Assembly: GCA_023424135.1 (NCBI GenBank)
Contig: JAFAEH010000228.1
Span: 1-5,580 of the forward strand
Direction: 5' to 3'
Origin: Actinomycetes bacterium
GTDB lineage: Bacteria; Actinomycetota; Actinomycetes; Actinomycetales; Cellulomonadaceae
DNA length: 5,580 bases
Shown piece after piece: positions 1 to 5,187 of the stretch (positions within the stretch are counted from its first letter, which is position 1; each line of letters begins with the position of its first letter). The notes under the pieces were generated by a model. It saw only the letters and a program-made list of their open reading frames with translations. It was not told the DNA's origin and did not search any database. The position numbers were made by a program, and so were the translations under genes.

Positions 1-1506
1 GATCAGCACCGCGCCGACGAGGAACGCGGTGTGCACCCCGCTCGCGGTCGCCGCGACGCTCGAGCCGCCCTCGGCCGCCACGCGCGCGGCCGACGCGGAC
101 AGGACCGTGACGAACAGCGCCGTGCCCGCCGCGCCGGCGACCTGCTGCGCGGTGCCGATGACGGCGCTGCCGTGCGAGTACCGCGCGGGCGGCACCGAGC
201 CGAGCGCCGAGGTGAACAGCGGCGTGAACACCAGCGCGAGCCCCGCGGACATCGTCAGGTGCGCGCCGACCAGCAGCCACGGTGAGCTGTGCGCACCGAG
301 CAGCAGCGCCATGCCCCAGATCGACACGCTGACCAGCACCGTGCCGGGCACGAGCAGCGGCCGCGGGCCGACACGGTCGTACGCGCGACCCACCGCGGGC
401 GCCAGCAGACCCATGAGCAGGCCACCGGGCAGCAGCATCAGCCCGGTGCGCAGGGTGTCCAGGCCGAGCACGTCCTGCGCGTAGATCGGCAGCATGATGA
501 TCACGCCGAACAGCGTCATCATCATCAGCGCCATCAGCGCGACGCCCACGGCGAACGTGGGGGAGCGGAACGTACGCAGGTCCAGCAGCGCGTCGTCGAC
601 GCGCTGCAGCCACACCTGCCGGGCGACGAACAGGGTCAGACCCGCCGCTCCGACGGCCAGCGCGACGACCGTCGTGGGCTGCACCCCGCCGTGCGTGGCC
701 TCGCCGATGCGCGAGAGACCGAGCACGAGCCCGCCGAACCCGAGCGCCGACAGCGGGACCGACAGCACGTCGACGCGCGCCCACCGGGGCTCGGTCACGT
801 TCGGCAGGCGCCACGCCCCGACCGCCAGCGCCGCCAGCGCGATCGGCAGCACCAGGCCGAACATCCACCGCCAGTCGAGCACCGCGAGGATCAGCCCGGA
901 GATCGTGGGGCCGAGCGCGGGCGCGACCGAGATGACGATCGAGATGTTGCCCATCGTCCGTCCGCGCGACGCCGGCGGGGTCACCGTCATCACCGTCGTC
1001 ATGAGCAGCGGCAGCATGACGGCCGTGCCCACGGCCTGCACGACGCGCCCCGCGAGGAGCACCTCGAACCCGGGGGCGAGCGCGCAGACCAGCGTGCCGA
1101 GCGAGAACACGCCCATCGCGGTGAGGAACGCCGCGCGGGTCGTCGTGCGCTGCAGGAAGAACCCGGTGACCGGGATGACGACGGCCATCGTCAGCAGGAA
1201 CGCCGTGGTGAGCCACTGCGCGGTGCTCGCCGGGATCGCGAGGTCGTGCATCAGGCGCGGCAGCGCGACGCCCATGATCGTCTCGTTGAGGATGACGACG
1301 AACGTCGAGACCAGCAGCAGCGCGACGGCCAGGCGGTCGCGCGCCGACATCGCCACGGGGGCGTCGTCGGCGAGCGGCGGGGAGACGGTCGACGTCGACT
1401 GCCCGTCGGACGCGCCGTCGTGGTCGACGACGGTCGGGCCGCGGTCGACGGGGGAGTCGTCCGCGCCGGGCGCGCGGGTCGTCGTGGTGTCGTGGGGGTC
1501 GGTCAC
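1..1506 (-). CDS. DHA2-family (EmrB/LmrB-like) MFS drug efflux transporter, C-terminus cut off by window edge
   Basis: This is an integral membrane, proton-driven exporter of the 14-helix DHA2 type; the substrate cannot be read from sequence. In-window length is 502 residues with no stop, so only the last part (probably the final helix and tail) is missing. A hydrophilic Thr/Asp-rich tail of about 57 residues precedes TM1, which carries LNETIMGVALPRLM (73-86). TM2 starts near TAQWLTTAFLLT (95-106), followed by a motif-A-like loop (GFFLQRTTTR, 115-124). The antiporter motif C is APALGPTISG (195-204), then DWRWMF (211-216). The second half has LPIYAQDVLGL near residues 340-350 and a loop VGRAYDRVGPRP near 372-385. 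The NET and TAQWLTTAFLLT signatures resemble LmrB-type lincomycin exporters more than EmrB. GTG at 1506 was chosen because AGGTGA lies 4 bases upstream; ATG at 1350 (Met53) is an alternative that removes the unusual tail but has no ribosome binding site. It is a separate unit from mtnN, 420 bases away. The family call is firm, the substrate unknown. Confidence 0.93.
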   Translation of the reverse strand, partial: MTDPHDTTTTRAPGADDSPVDRGPTVVDHDGASDGQSTSTVSPPLADDAPVAMSARDRLAVALLLVSTFVVILNETIMGVALPRLMHDLAIPASTAQWLTTAFLLTMAVVIPVTGFFLQRTTTRAAFLTAMGVFSLGTLVCALAPGFEVLLAGRVVQAVGTAVMLPLLMTTVMTVTPPASRGRTMGNISIVISVAPALGPTISGLILAVLDWRWMFGLVLPIALAALAVGAWRLPNVTEPRWARVDVLSVPLSALGFGGLVLGLSRIGEATHGGVQPTTVVALAVGAAGLTLFVARQVWLQRVDDALLDLRTFRSPTFAVGVALMALMMMTLFGVIIMLPIYAQDVLGLDTLRTGLMLLPGGLLMGLLAPAVGRAYDRVGPRPLLVPGTVLVSVSIWGMALLLGAHSSPWLLVGAHLTMSAGLALVFTPLFTSALGSVPPARYSHGSAVIGTAQQVAGAAGTALFVTVLSASAARVAAEGGSSVAATASGVHTAFLVGAVLI

Positions 1507-1510
1507 GTGC

Positions 1511-1516
1511 TCACCT
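1511..1516 (-). promoter_or_regulatory. Ribosome binding site deciding the GTG start of the efflux gene
   Basis: The minus strand reads AGGTGA, then 4 bases, then GTG at 1506. An overlapping in-register GTG at 1510 hits a stop after three codons (GTG AGC ACG TGA), so it cannot be the start. No comparable Shine-Dalgarno sequence precedes the internal ATG at 1350. The site supports the long N-terminal tail. Confidence 0.55.
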
Positions 1517-1629
1517 GTCGTGTCGGGGCCCCGTGCTCGGTGTCCTCGGGGCGGTCGCCGTGTCCGGCTCGGTGGGTGCGTCCGGCGGGGGCCGGACGCG
1601 CGGGCGGGATGTCGTCACCGCGCTCCGGC

Positions 1630-1660
1630 ATTCTCCAGACGCCAACCGGGGGGTCGTCAA
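1630..1660 (-). promoter_or_regulatory. Possible sigma-70-type promoter of the efflux gene
   Basis: The minus strand shows TTGACG (1660-1655) as a -35-like box and GAGAAT (1635-1630) as a -10-like box. The 19-base spacer is longer than ideal. A short inverted repeat, GTCGT-TG-ACGAC (1653-1664), overlaps the -35 box and could be half of an operator, but five-base arms arise easily by chance in such DNA. The implied leader would be a little under 120 bases. No regulator gene is next to the transporter inside the window. Weak prediction. Confidence 0.25.
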
Positions 1661-1784
1661 CGACATTCCCTGCAGACCGTCCCGGCGCCCCGAACTCATC
1701 CCCCGGGGCACCCCCGTCACCCGTCACCCCCGCGCCCGCCGCCGTCGCCCGCCGCCGCCGCGCCACCTCGACCTCGTCGCCACG

Positions 1785-1862
1785 CACACCCCCTCGCCGA
1801 ACTCGGACTTTGGCGGCTCATGAGGGCTCACAAGCCGCCAAAGTACGAGTTCGGCGGGTGTG
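1785..1862. repeat. Long imperfect palindrome (22-bp core arms), possible dispersed repeat or terminator
   Basis: Arms 1797-1818 and 1833-1854 are complementary over 22 base pairs with one mismatch (G1806 against A1845). The inner part of the stem is ACTTTGGCGGCT facing AGCCGCCAAAGT. The 14-base centre contains TGAG-GG-CTCA (1821-1830), itself symmetric, so the whole element is nearly two-fold symmetric. Pairing continues outward through CG (1795-1796 with 1855-1856) and, past a 4-base bulge, through CACACC (1785-1790) with GGTGTG (1857-1862). It begins 73 bases after the mtnN stop, where a transcription terminator for the luxS-mtnN unit would be expected, but there is no U-tract. Its AT-containing core stands out from the surrounding GC-only DNA. 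It could be a terminator hairpin, a REP-like or MITE-like dispersed repeat, or a protein-binding palindrome. The structure is certain; its role is not. Confidence 0.85.
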
Positions 1863-1881
1863 GGACGGGGTGTGTGGCGAA

Positions 1882-1934
1882 GGGGGGGTGGGGGCGGTGA
1901 CGGGGTGGGCGATGGGGGCGGACGGGTCAGGGGG
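1882..1934 (+). other. G-run cluster, potential G-quadruplex
   Basis: Seven runs of three or more G occur on the plus strand: 1882-1888, 1890-1894, 1902-1905, 1907-1909, 1914-1918, 1924-1926 and 1930-1934. Loops are 1 to 7 bases, which satisfies the usual four-run quadruplex pattern several times over. The plus strand is the template strand here, so the mtnN transcript would carry C-runs. The last run lies within the final mtnN codons. Whether it folds is unknown. Confidence 0.6.
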
Positions 1935-2688
1935 TGGTGGCGAGGGCTGCGTCGAGCAGGCCCAGGACGACGACGGCCGACCGCTCGGCGGCGTCGTCGA
2001 CGTGCGCGGTGAAGTCGACGCCCGCGATCGGCCCGCACAGGTCGGAGATCCCCCGGACGGACACGAACGGCACGCCCGCCAGGTGCGCGGTCTGCGCCAG
2101 GGCCGTCGACTCCATGTCGCACGCCAGCGCGTCGGGGAACGCCTCGCGCAGCGGCAGGACCCGCTCCGCGTCGACGAACACGTCGCTCGACAGGATCGTC
2201 CCGGTGCGCACGGTCAGCCCTCCCGCGTCGACGCCCCCCGCGGCGGACAGCAGCCCCGGGTCGGCGTCGTACCGGGCGGGCATGCCCGGCACCTGACCGA
2301 GCGCGTACCCGAAGACGCGCGCATCCGCCGCGCCGTACACGGTCGAGGCGCCGACGACGACGTCGCCGACCCGCACGTCGAGACCCATGCCGCCCGCGGA
2401 GCCGGCGCTGAGCACCGCACGCGCCCCCGAGCCGTGCAGCGCGAGCGTCGCAGCCGACGCCGCGTTGACCAGGCCGATGCCGCAGGTCACGAGCAGGACG
2501 CGCGGACCGCCGAGGTCCAGCACGCGCCGCCGGGCACCGGCGACCTCGACCTCGTCACCGACGCGCGAGGCACGGTCGAGGAACGGGGACGCCTCGACGC
2601 CCATCGCGGTGACGACCACCGCGTCGACCCGCACACCGGGCAGTGCGGACAGGTCGGTGACCGACGTGCCCGGGACGGTGCCGCTCAC
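1927..2688 (-). CDS. mtnN: 5'-methylthioadenosine/S-adenosylhomocysteine nucleosidase (MTAN, Pfs)
   Basis: This cytosolic enzyme hydrolyses the N-glycosidic bond of S-adenosylhomocysteine and methylthioadenosine, releasing adenine and S-ribosylhomocysteine or methylthioribose. The protein has 253 residues, about 20 longer at the N-terminus than E. coli MTAN. Family marks, in order: TAMGVEASPF (27-36) with Glu32 matching catalytic Glu12 of E. coli; CGIGLVNAASA (69-79); SAGSAGGMGLDVRVGD (94-109); FGYALGQVPGMPA (126-138); TGTILSSDVF (162-171); CDMESTA (190-196) with the ribose-binding Met192-Glu193; and VRGISD (211-216) with Asp216 matching catalytic Asp197. The chosen start GTG at 2688 overlaps the luxS stop as GTGA, implying translational coupling. 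GTG at 2634 would give a start closer to the usual family N-terminus but lacks a ribosome binding site. Being coupled to luxS points to S-adenosylhomocysteine recycling as its main job. An uninterrupted in-frame extension to 2871 lies inside luxS and is not credible. Confidence 0.94.
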   Translation of the reverse strand: MSGTVPGTSVTDLSALPGVRVDAVVVTAMGVEASPFLDRASRVGDEVEVAGARRRVLDLGGPRVLLVTCGIGLVNAASAATLALHGSGARAVLSAGSAGGMGLDVRVGDVVVGASTVYGAADARVFGYALGQVPGMPARYDADPGLLSAAGGVDAGGLTVRTGTILSSDVFVDAERVLPLREAFPDALACDMESTALAQTAHLAGVPFVSVRGISDLCGPIAGVDFTAHVDDAAERSAVVVLGLLDAALATTP

Positions 2689-3137
2689 GCGGTCACCGTG
2701 CTCCACCCGTCGCGTGCCGCGAGGAACGTCCGTGCCGCGTCCTGCGCCCCGGTCAGCGTGTGGTTCGCACCCCACCCGCACTGGACCTCGTTGGCGGCGG
2801 GCACCTCGTGCGCGCCGAGGACGTCCGTGAGCGTCGCGGCGACCAGGTCGGCGACCTCCTCGACGGTCCACTCGCCCTCGAGCATGAGGTAGAACCCCGT
2901 CTGGCAGCCCATCGGCGAGAAGTCGAGGACCCGGTCGGAGTGGTTGCGCGAGTGCTCGGCGAACAGGTGCTCGAGCGAGTGCACGGTGTCCATCTCGAGG
3001 TGCGCCCGGTTCGGCTGCGCGAGGCGCACGTCGAACTTGGAGATCACGTCCCCGTGCGGCAGGACCTTGCGGTCCGCGAGCCGCAGGTACGGCGCGACGA
3101 CGGTGCGGTGGTCAAGGTTGAACGACTCGACGTTCAT
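2685..3137 (-). CDS. luxS: S-ribosylhomocysteine lyase LuxS (autoinducer-2 synthase)
   Basis: This cytosolic metalloenzyme cleaves S-ribosylhomocysteine to homocysteine and 4,5-dihydroxy-2,3-pentanedione, which cyclises to AI-2. The protein is 150 residues, close to the family's usual length of about 155-160. It starts with MNVESFNLDHRTVVAPYLR, then HGDVISKFDVR (28-38). The metal-site motif HSLEH is at 53-57 (ligands His53 and His57, general base Glu56). SPMGCQTGFYL (74-84) holds catalytic Cys78, and ANEVQCGWG (115-123) holds the third metal ligand, Cys120. All catalytic residues are present, so it should be active. The ATG at 3137 was chosen because families begin two to four residues before VESF. 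A GTG at 3152 adds five residues, with a GGGG run too close to it for normal spacing; neither start has a clear ribosome binding site. It overlaps mtnN by four bases and lies 76 bases after nnrD. Confidence 0.97.
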   Translation of the reverse strand: MNVESFNLDHRTVVAPYLRLADRKVLPHGDVISKFDVRLAQPNRAHLEMDTVHSLEHLFAEHSRNHSDRVLDFSPMGCQTGFYLMLEGEWTVEEVADLVAATLTDVLGAHEVPAANEVQCGWGANHTLTGAQDAARTFLAARDGWSTVTA

Positions 3138-3189
3138 GCGCTGGGTGTCCACGCCCCTAGCATGCGCCACATCGGCCCGGTCGTGCCTC

Positions 3190-3213
3190 GGTGTCCGCCC
3201 CTGGGCGTCCACC
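3190..3213. repeat. Symmetric inverted repeat immediately after the nnrD stop
   Basis: The plus strand reads GGTG-tc-CGCCC-ct-GGGCG-tc-CACC, mirror-symmetric with two matching 2-base internal loops, and touches the nnrD stop codon (3214-3216). The stem is short and there is no U-tract, so termination would be weak at best. It could also be an operator, since it sits before luxS. The motif GGTGTCC-GCCCCT at 3190-3202 recurs as GGTGTCC-AC-GCCCCT at 3144-3158, overlapping the possible GTG start of luxS. Confidence 0.4.
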
Positions 3214-4101
3214 TCAGCGTGCACGCAGCTCGACGAGCACGCGGGGCAGCTCGGTCAGCAGCTCGCGTGCGAGGTACCCGAGCGCGCCCACGTCGGCGGC
3301 GAGCCGGTCGCCCGCGGTGCCGTGCGCCTCGACGCCGTACCAGGCGGCCTGCGTGGCCGGGGTGCCGCGGGCGAGCAGCCCGCCGATCGCTCCCGCGAGG
3401 ACGTCGCCGCTGCCCGACGTGCCCAGGCCGGCGTGCCCCGTCGACGAGCGCCAGGACCGCCCGCGGGGCTCGGCGACGACGCCCGCACAGACCACGACCG
3501 CGTCGTACGCGTCGGCGAGCCGTGCCGCGAGCGGGTGCTCGCCGTCGTCCCGTCCCTCGTCGGCGTCGTGCGCGTCGTCGCCGAGCAGCAGCTCCGCCTC
3601 GGTGACGTTGGGCGTCAGGACGGACCGGCCGCGCACCGCGTTCCGCACGTCGTCGGCGTCCCGCAGGACACCGAGCGCGAAGGCGTCGAGCACGAGAGGC
3701 GTGTGGGGCGGTGAGCCCGCGACGACGGCGCGCAGCAGCGCGAGCGTCCCCCGGGGCTCGTCGAGCCCTGGCCCGACGACGACCACGTCGGCCCGCTCGA
3801 GCTCGTCGTCGAGGGCGTCGCCCGGGCCCTCGACGGACCCGCCGGGTCCCTCCGGCAGCCCGACGACACCCGCCTCGGGCGTCGCGACGGCCAGCGCGGC
3901 CTGGACCGACGACGCGACACCGAGCGTCAGCCGTCCCGCGCCCACGCGCAGCGCGGCCAGGCCGGCGAGCTGCACCGCGCCCGGGGTGGACCGGGCACCA
4001 CCGAGCACCAGCACCGCGCCGCGGTCGTCCTTGCCCCCCGTCGGCTCGGGCAGCGGGTGCTCGCGCAGCAGCGCGGGGCTCAGGACCGTCGCGTCAGGCA
4101 C
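3214..4101 (-). CDS. nnrD: ADP-dependent NAD(P)H-hydrate dehydratase (stand-alone YjeF C-terminal domain)
   Basis: This metabolite-repair enzyme dehydrates the damaged cofactors NADHX and NADPHX back to NADH and NADPH, using ADP. The protein is 295 residues, one complete carbohydrate-kinase-like domain of the NnrD/CARKD family. Motifs in order: KDDRGAVLVLGGARSTPGA (24-42), LAALRVGAGRLTLG (48-61), VVVVGPGL (106-113), LVLDAFAL (136-143), LTPNVTEAELLLG (162-174) and GLGTSGSGDVLAGAIGGLLARG (split at 225-246), with Asp233 as the expected catalytic aspartate. The usual second Asp of the DAD-type motif is Phe141 here, and the usual Lys-Gly after the central strand is replaced by CAG (205-207). An Asp/Glu-rich insert spans about 175-189. 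The N-terminal epimerase domain of fused proteins is absent, so an NnrE partner must be elsewhere or missing. The GTG start at 4101 overlaps the phosphatase stop by eight bases (GTGCCTGA), so translation is probably coupled. Confidence 0.92.
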   Translation of the reverse strand: MPDATVLSPALLREHPLPEPTGGKDDRGAVLVLGGARSTPGAVQLAGLAALRVGAGRLTLGVASSVQAALAVATPEAGVVGLPEGPGGSVEGPGDALDDELERADVVVVGPGLDEPRGTLALLRAVVAGSPPHTPLVLDAFALGVLRDADDVRNAVRGRSVLTPNVTEAELLLGDDAHDADEGRDDGEHPLAARLADAYDAVVVCAGVVAEPRGRSWRSSTGHAGLGTSGSGDVLAGAIGGLLARGTPATQAAWYGVEAHGTAGDRLAADVGALGYLARELLTELPRVLVELRAR

Positions 4102-4855
4102 CCGTGTCGCCCGTCCCCTCGTGCTCGGTGATCGCCGCGTCGAGCTCGGCCAGGTGCCCGACGTCGTCGAACACGGCCAGCCGCCACGCGTCGTCGGCAC
4201 GGTCGAGACGCGTGACGGACGCGTTGCGGACGCTGCGTTCGCGCACCACGTCCATGAGCTCGTCCTCGGTGAGCTCCTCGAGCACGTACCGCAGCAGCAT
4301 GACGACCGCATCGTGCGCGACGACGAGGACGCGCCGGCCCGCCTCCCGGCGCAGCAGGTCGCCCAGCACGGACCGCTGCCGCAGCGCGACGTCCGCCCAG
4401 GACTCCCCGCCCGGCGGGCGGTGGTACATCTTGCCGAGGTGGCGGCGGCGCTCGGCCTCCTCGGGGTGGCGTGCGGCGACGCCCCGCCACGTGAGCCGGT
4501 CGAGGATGCCCAGCTCGCGGTCGCGCAGCCGCTCGTCGACGTGCACGGGCACGTCGATCCCGGCGGTGTCGAGCGCGATCCGCGCCGTCGTCAGGGCCCG
4601 GACGTAGGGCGACGCCCAGACGACGTCGGGGCGGTCCTCGGCGGGCAGGCCGCCCAGCCAGGCACCGAGCGCCGCGGCCTGCTCGCGGCCGCGCTCCGAC
4701 AGCGGCGTGTCCGCGTCGCGCGTCTCGACGTCGACGACCTGCGCACCTGTGCGCTCGGCGCGCGTCGCGGCGACGTTGCCGACGCTCTCGCCGTGGCGGA
4801 CGAGCAGCAGGCGCGTGGGGGCGTCCGCGGACGACGTGGACGGCACGGACGTCAC
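4094..4855 (-). CDS. Histidine phosphatase family protein (phosphoglycerate mutase-like fold)
   Basis: Probably a soluble phosphomonoesterase of the histidine phosphatase superfamily; its substrate cannot be named. The protein is 253 residues. The phosphohistidine motif LLLVRHGESVGN (16-27) supplies Arg20, His21 and Gly22. TPLSERGREQAAALG (50-64) and SPYVRALTTA (82-91, Arg86) follow in the usual order. Then come RDRELGILDR (111-120, acidic Glu114), PPGGESWADVALR (147-159) and the second histidine in VVAHDAVVMLLRY (178-190, His181). The ELG and PPGGES-W motifs recall the fructose-2,6-bisphosphatase and cofactor-dependent mutase branch, but this is not proof of substrate. The second motif reads AHD instead of the commoner SHG. 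The start GTG at 4855 overlaps the upstream membrane-protein stop as GTGA; GTG at 4846 is a minor alternative. The 3' end overlaps nnrD by eight bases, giving a compact three-gene unit. Confidence 0.92.
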   Translation of the reverse strand: MTSVPSTSSADAPTRLLLVRHGESVGNVAATRAERTGAQVVDVETRDADTPLSERGREQAAALGAWLGGLPAEDRPDVVWASPYVRALTTARIALDTAGIDVPVHVDERLRDRELGILDRLTWRGVAARHPEEAERRRHLGKMYHRPPGGESWADVALRQRSVLGDLLRREAGRRVLVVAHDAVVMLLRYVLEELTEDELMDVVRERSVRNASVTRLDRADDAWRLAVFDDVGHLAELDAAITEHEGTGDTGA

Positions 4856-5100
4856 GGCCGCTCGCGGTCCTCGATCGCCGGCAGGATCGTCGTCGGGATC
4901 GCGAACGCGAGCCCGAACGCGACGATGCCGGCGGTGAACAGCCACGGTGCCGCGGGGCCCGTCTCCGGTGAGACCGCGAACAGCGCGAAGGCACCGGCGA
5001 ACAGCAGGAGGCACAGCACCCCGGCGGCGGAGCGTGCGGGTGACTCGGGTGCCGGGTCCTCGGCGCGCGTGCCGGCGGTGGTGGCGGTGTCGTGGCTCAT
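4852..5100 (-). CDS. Small two-helix membrane protein of unknown function
   Basis: I do not recognise this 82-residue protein. It has a polar Thr/Glu/Asp/Pro-rich N-terminus (about 1-24), a hydrophobic segment (about 25-43, containing GVLCLLLFAGAFALFAV), a short Pro-containing turn (SPETGPAAP), a second hydrophobic segment (about 52-74, containing GIVAFGLAFAIP) and a short charged tail (EDRERP). This fits a helical hairpin in the cytoplasmic membrane. The start is firm: AGGAGG ends six bases before ATG at 5100. The stop overlaps the phosphatase start by four bases, so it is the first gene of the trio with the phosphatase and nnrD. Codon use matches the neighbours. It has no catalytic-looking residues; a role as membrane anchor or partner of the phosphatase would be pure inference. 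The start signal and overlap make it likely to be a real gene. Confidence 0.8.
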   Translation of the reverse strand: MSHDTATTAGTRAEDPAPESPARSAAGVLCLLLFAGAFALFAVSPETGPAAPWLFTAGIVAFGLAFAIPTTILPAIEDRERP

Positions 5101-5187
5101 GGGTGTCCTCCTGCGGGATCGTTCACGGGGTTCGGTGCCAGTATCGCCGCAGGGCGCTCGACCGGCACGGCCGTCCGCGGGCGACGC
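5101..5187 (-). promoter_or_regulatory. Possible promoter region of the membrane protein-phosphatase-nnrD unit
   Basis: This 87-base gap follows the glycosylase stop. On the minus strand GATACT (5145-5140) resembles a -10 box (TANNNT type) about 40 bases before the ATG. No convincing -35 box lies 17-18 bases upstream, and no clear terminator for the glycosylase gene is visible. The trio could be either an independent unit or read through from upstream. Confidence 0.25.
5107..5112 (-). promoter_or_regulatory. Strong ribosome binding site of the small membrane protein gene
   Basis: The minus strand reads AGGAGG followed by six bases and ATG at 5100. This is the only full-consensus Shine-Dalgarno sequence in the window. 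Because the next two genes begin inside overlaps, it may set the translation rate for the whole trio. Confidence 0.8.

Larger units (their letters stand above)
1507..1926. other. 420-base non-coding interval with palindrome, C-rich and G-rich tracts
   Basis: This stretch lies between the mtnN stop (1927) and the efflux gene start (1506). I see no credible gene: the open frames are short, low in complexity (Arg/Pro/Gly/Ala-rich) and lack ribosome binding sites or recognisable domains. From low to high coordinate it holds a leader and possible promoter for the efflux gene (about 1600-1665), a C-rich and GCC-repetitive tract (about 1698-1766), a long palindrome with its core at 1797-1854, and a G-run cluster (1882-1934) reaching into the end of mtnN. 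Base composition is more skewed and more repetitive than in the surrounding genes. Confidence 0.8.

Noticed and set aside
1735..1766. GCC-rich tract as a microsatellite or CRISPR-like repeat
   Set aside because: The repeats are irregular and very short, with no spacers; ordinary low complexity for GC-rich intergenic DNA.
1503..1787. Small minus-strand open frame of 94 codons upstream of the efflux gene
   Set aside because: It has no ribosome binding site or domain, has biased low-complexity composition, and overlaps the efflux start in another frame.
494..1900. Open frame of 468 codons on the plus strand
   Set aside because: A Ser/Thr/Arg-rich shadow of the efflux gene that runs on into the non-coding interval. 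Its last part simply translates the palindrome and G-rich tract.
2689..2871. N-terminal extension of mtnN to an ATG at 2871
   Set aside because: The extra 61 residues are Arg/Gly-rich shadow translation of luxS; the family starts near the catalytic AM-x-x-E motif.
289..2892. Open frame of 867 codons on the plus strand, antisense to the efflux and mtnN genes
   Set aside because: Its product is Arg/His/Gln/Asp-rich and low in complexity. It runs antisense to two genes with clear family motifs and has no domain. Long antisense frames are expected at this GC content.
3138..3213. S-adenosylhomocysteine riboswitch before luxS
   Set aside because: The gap is only 76 bases and shows just a short symmetric element; I could not find the paired regions expected of an SAH riboswitch.
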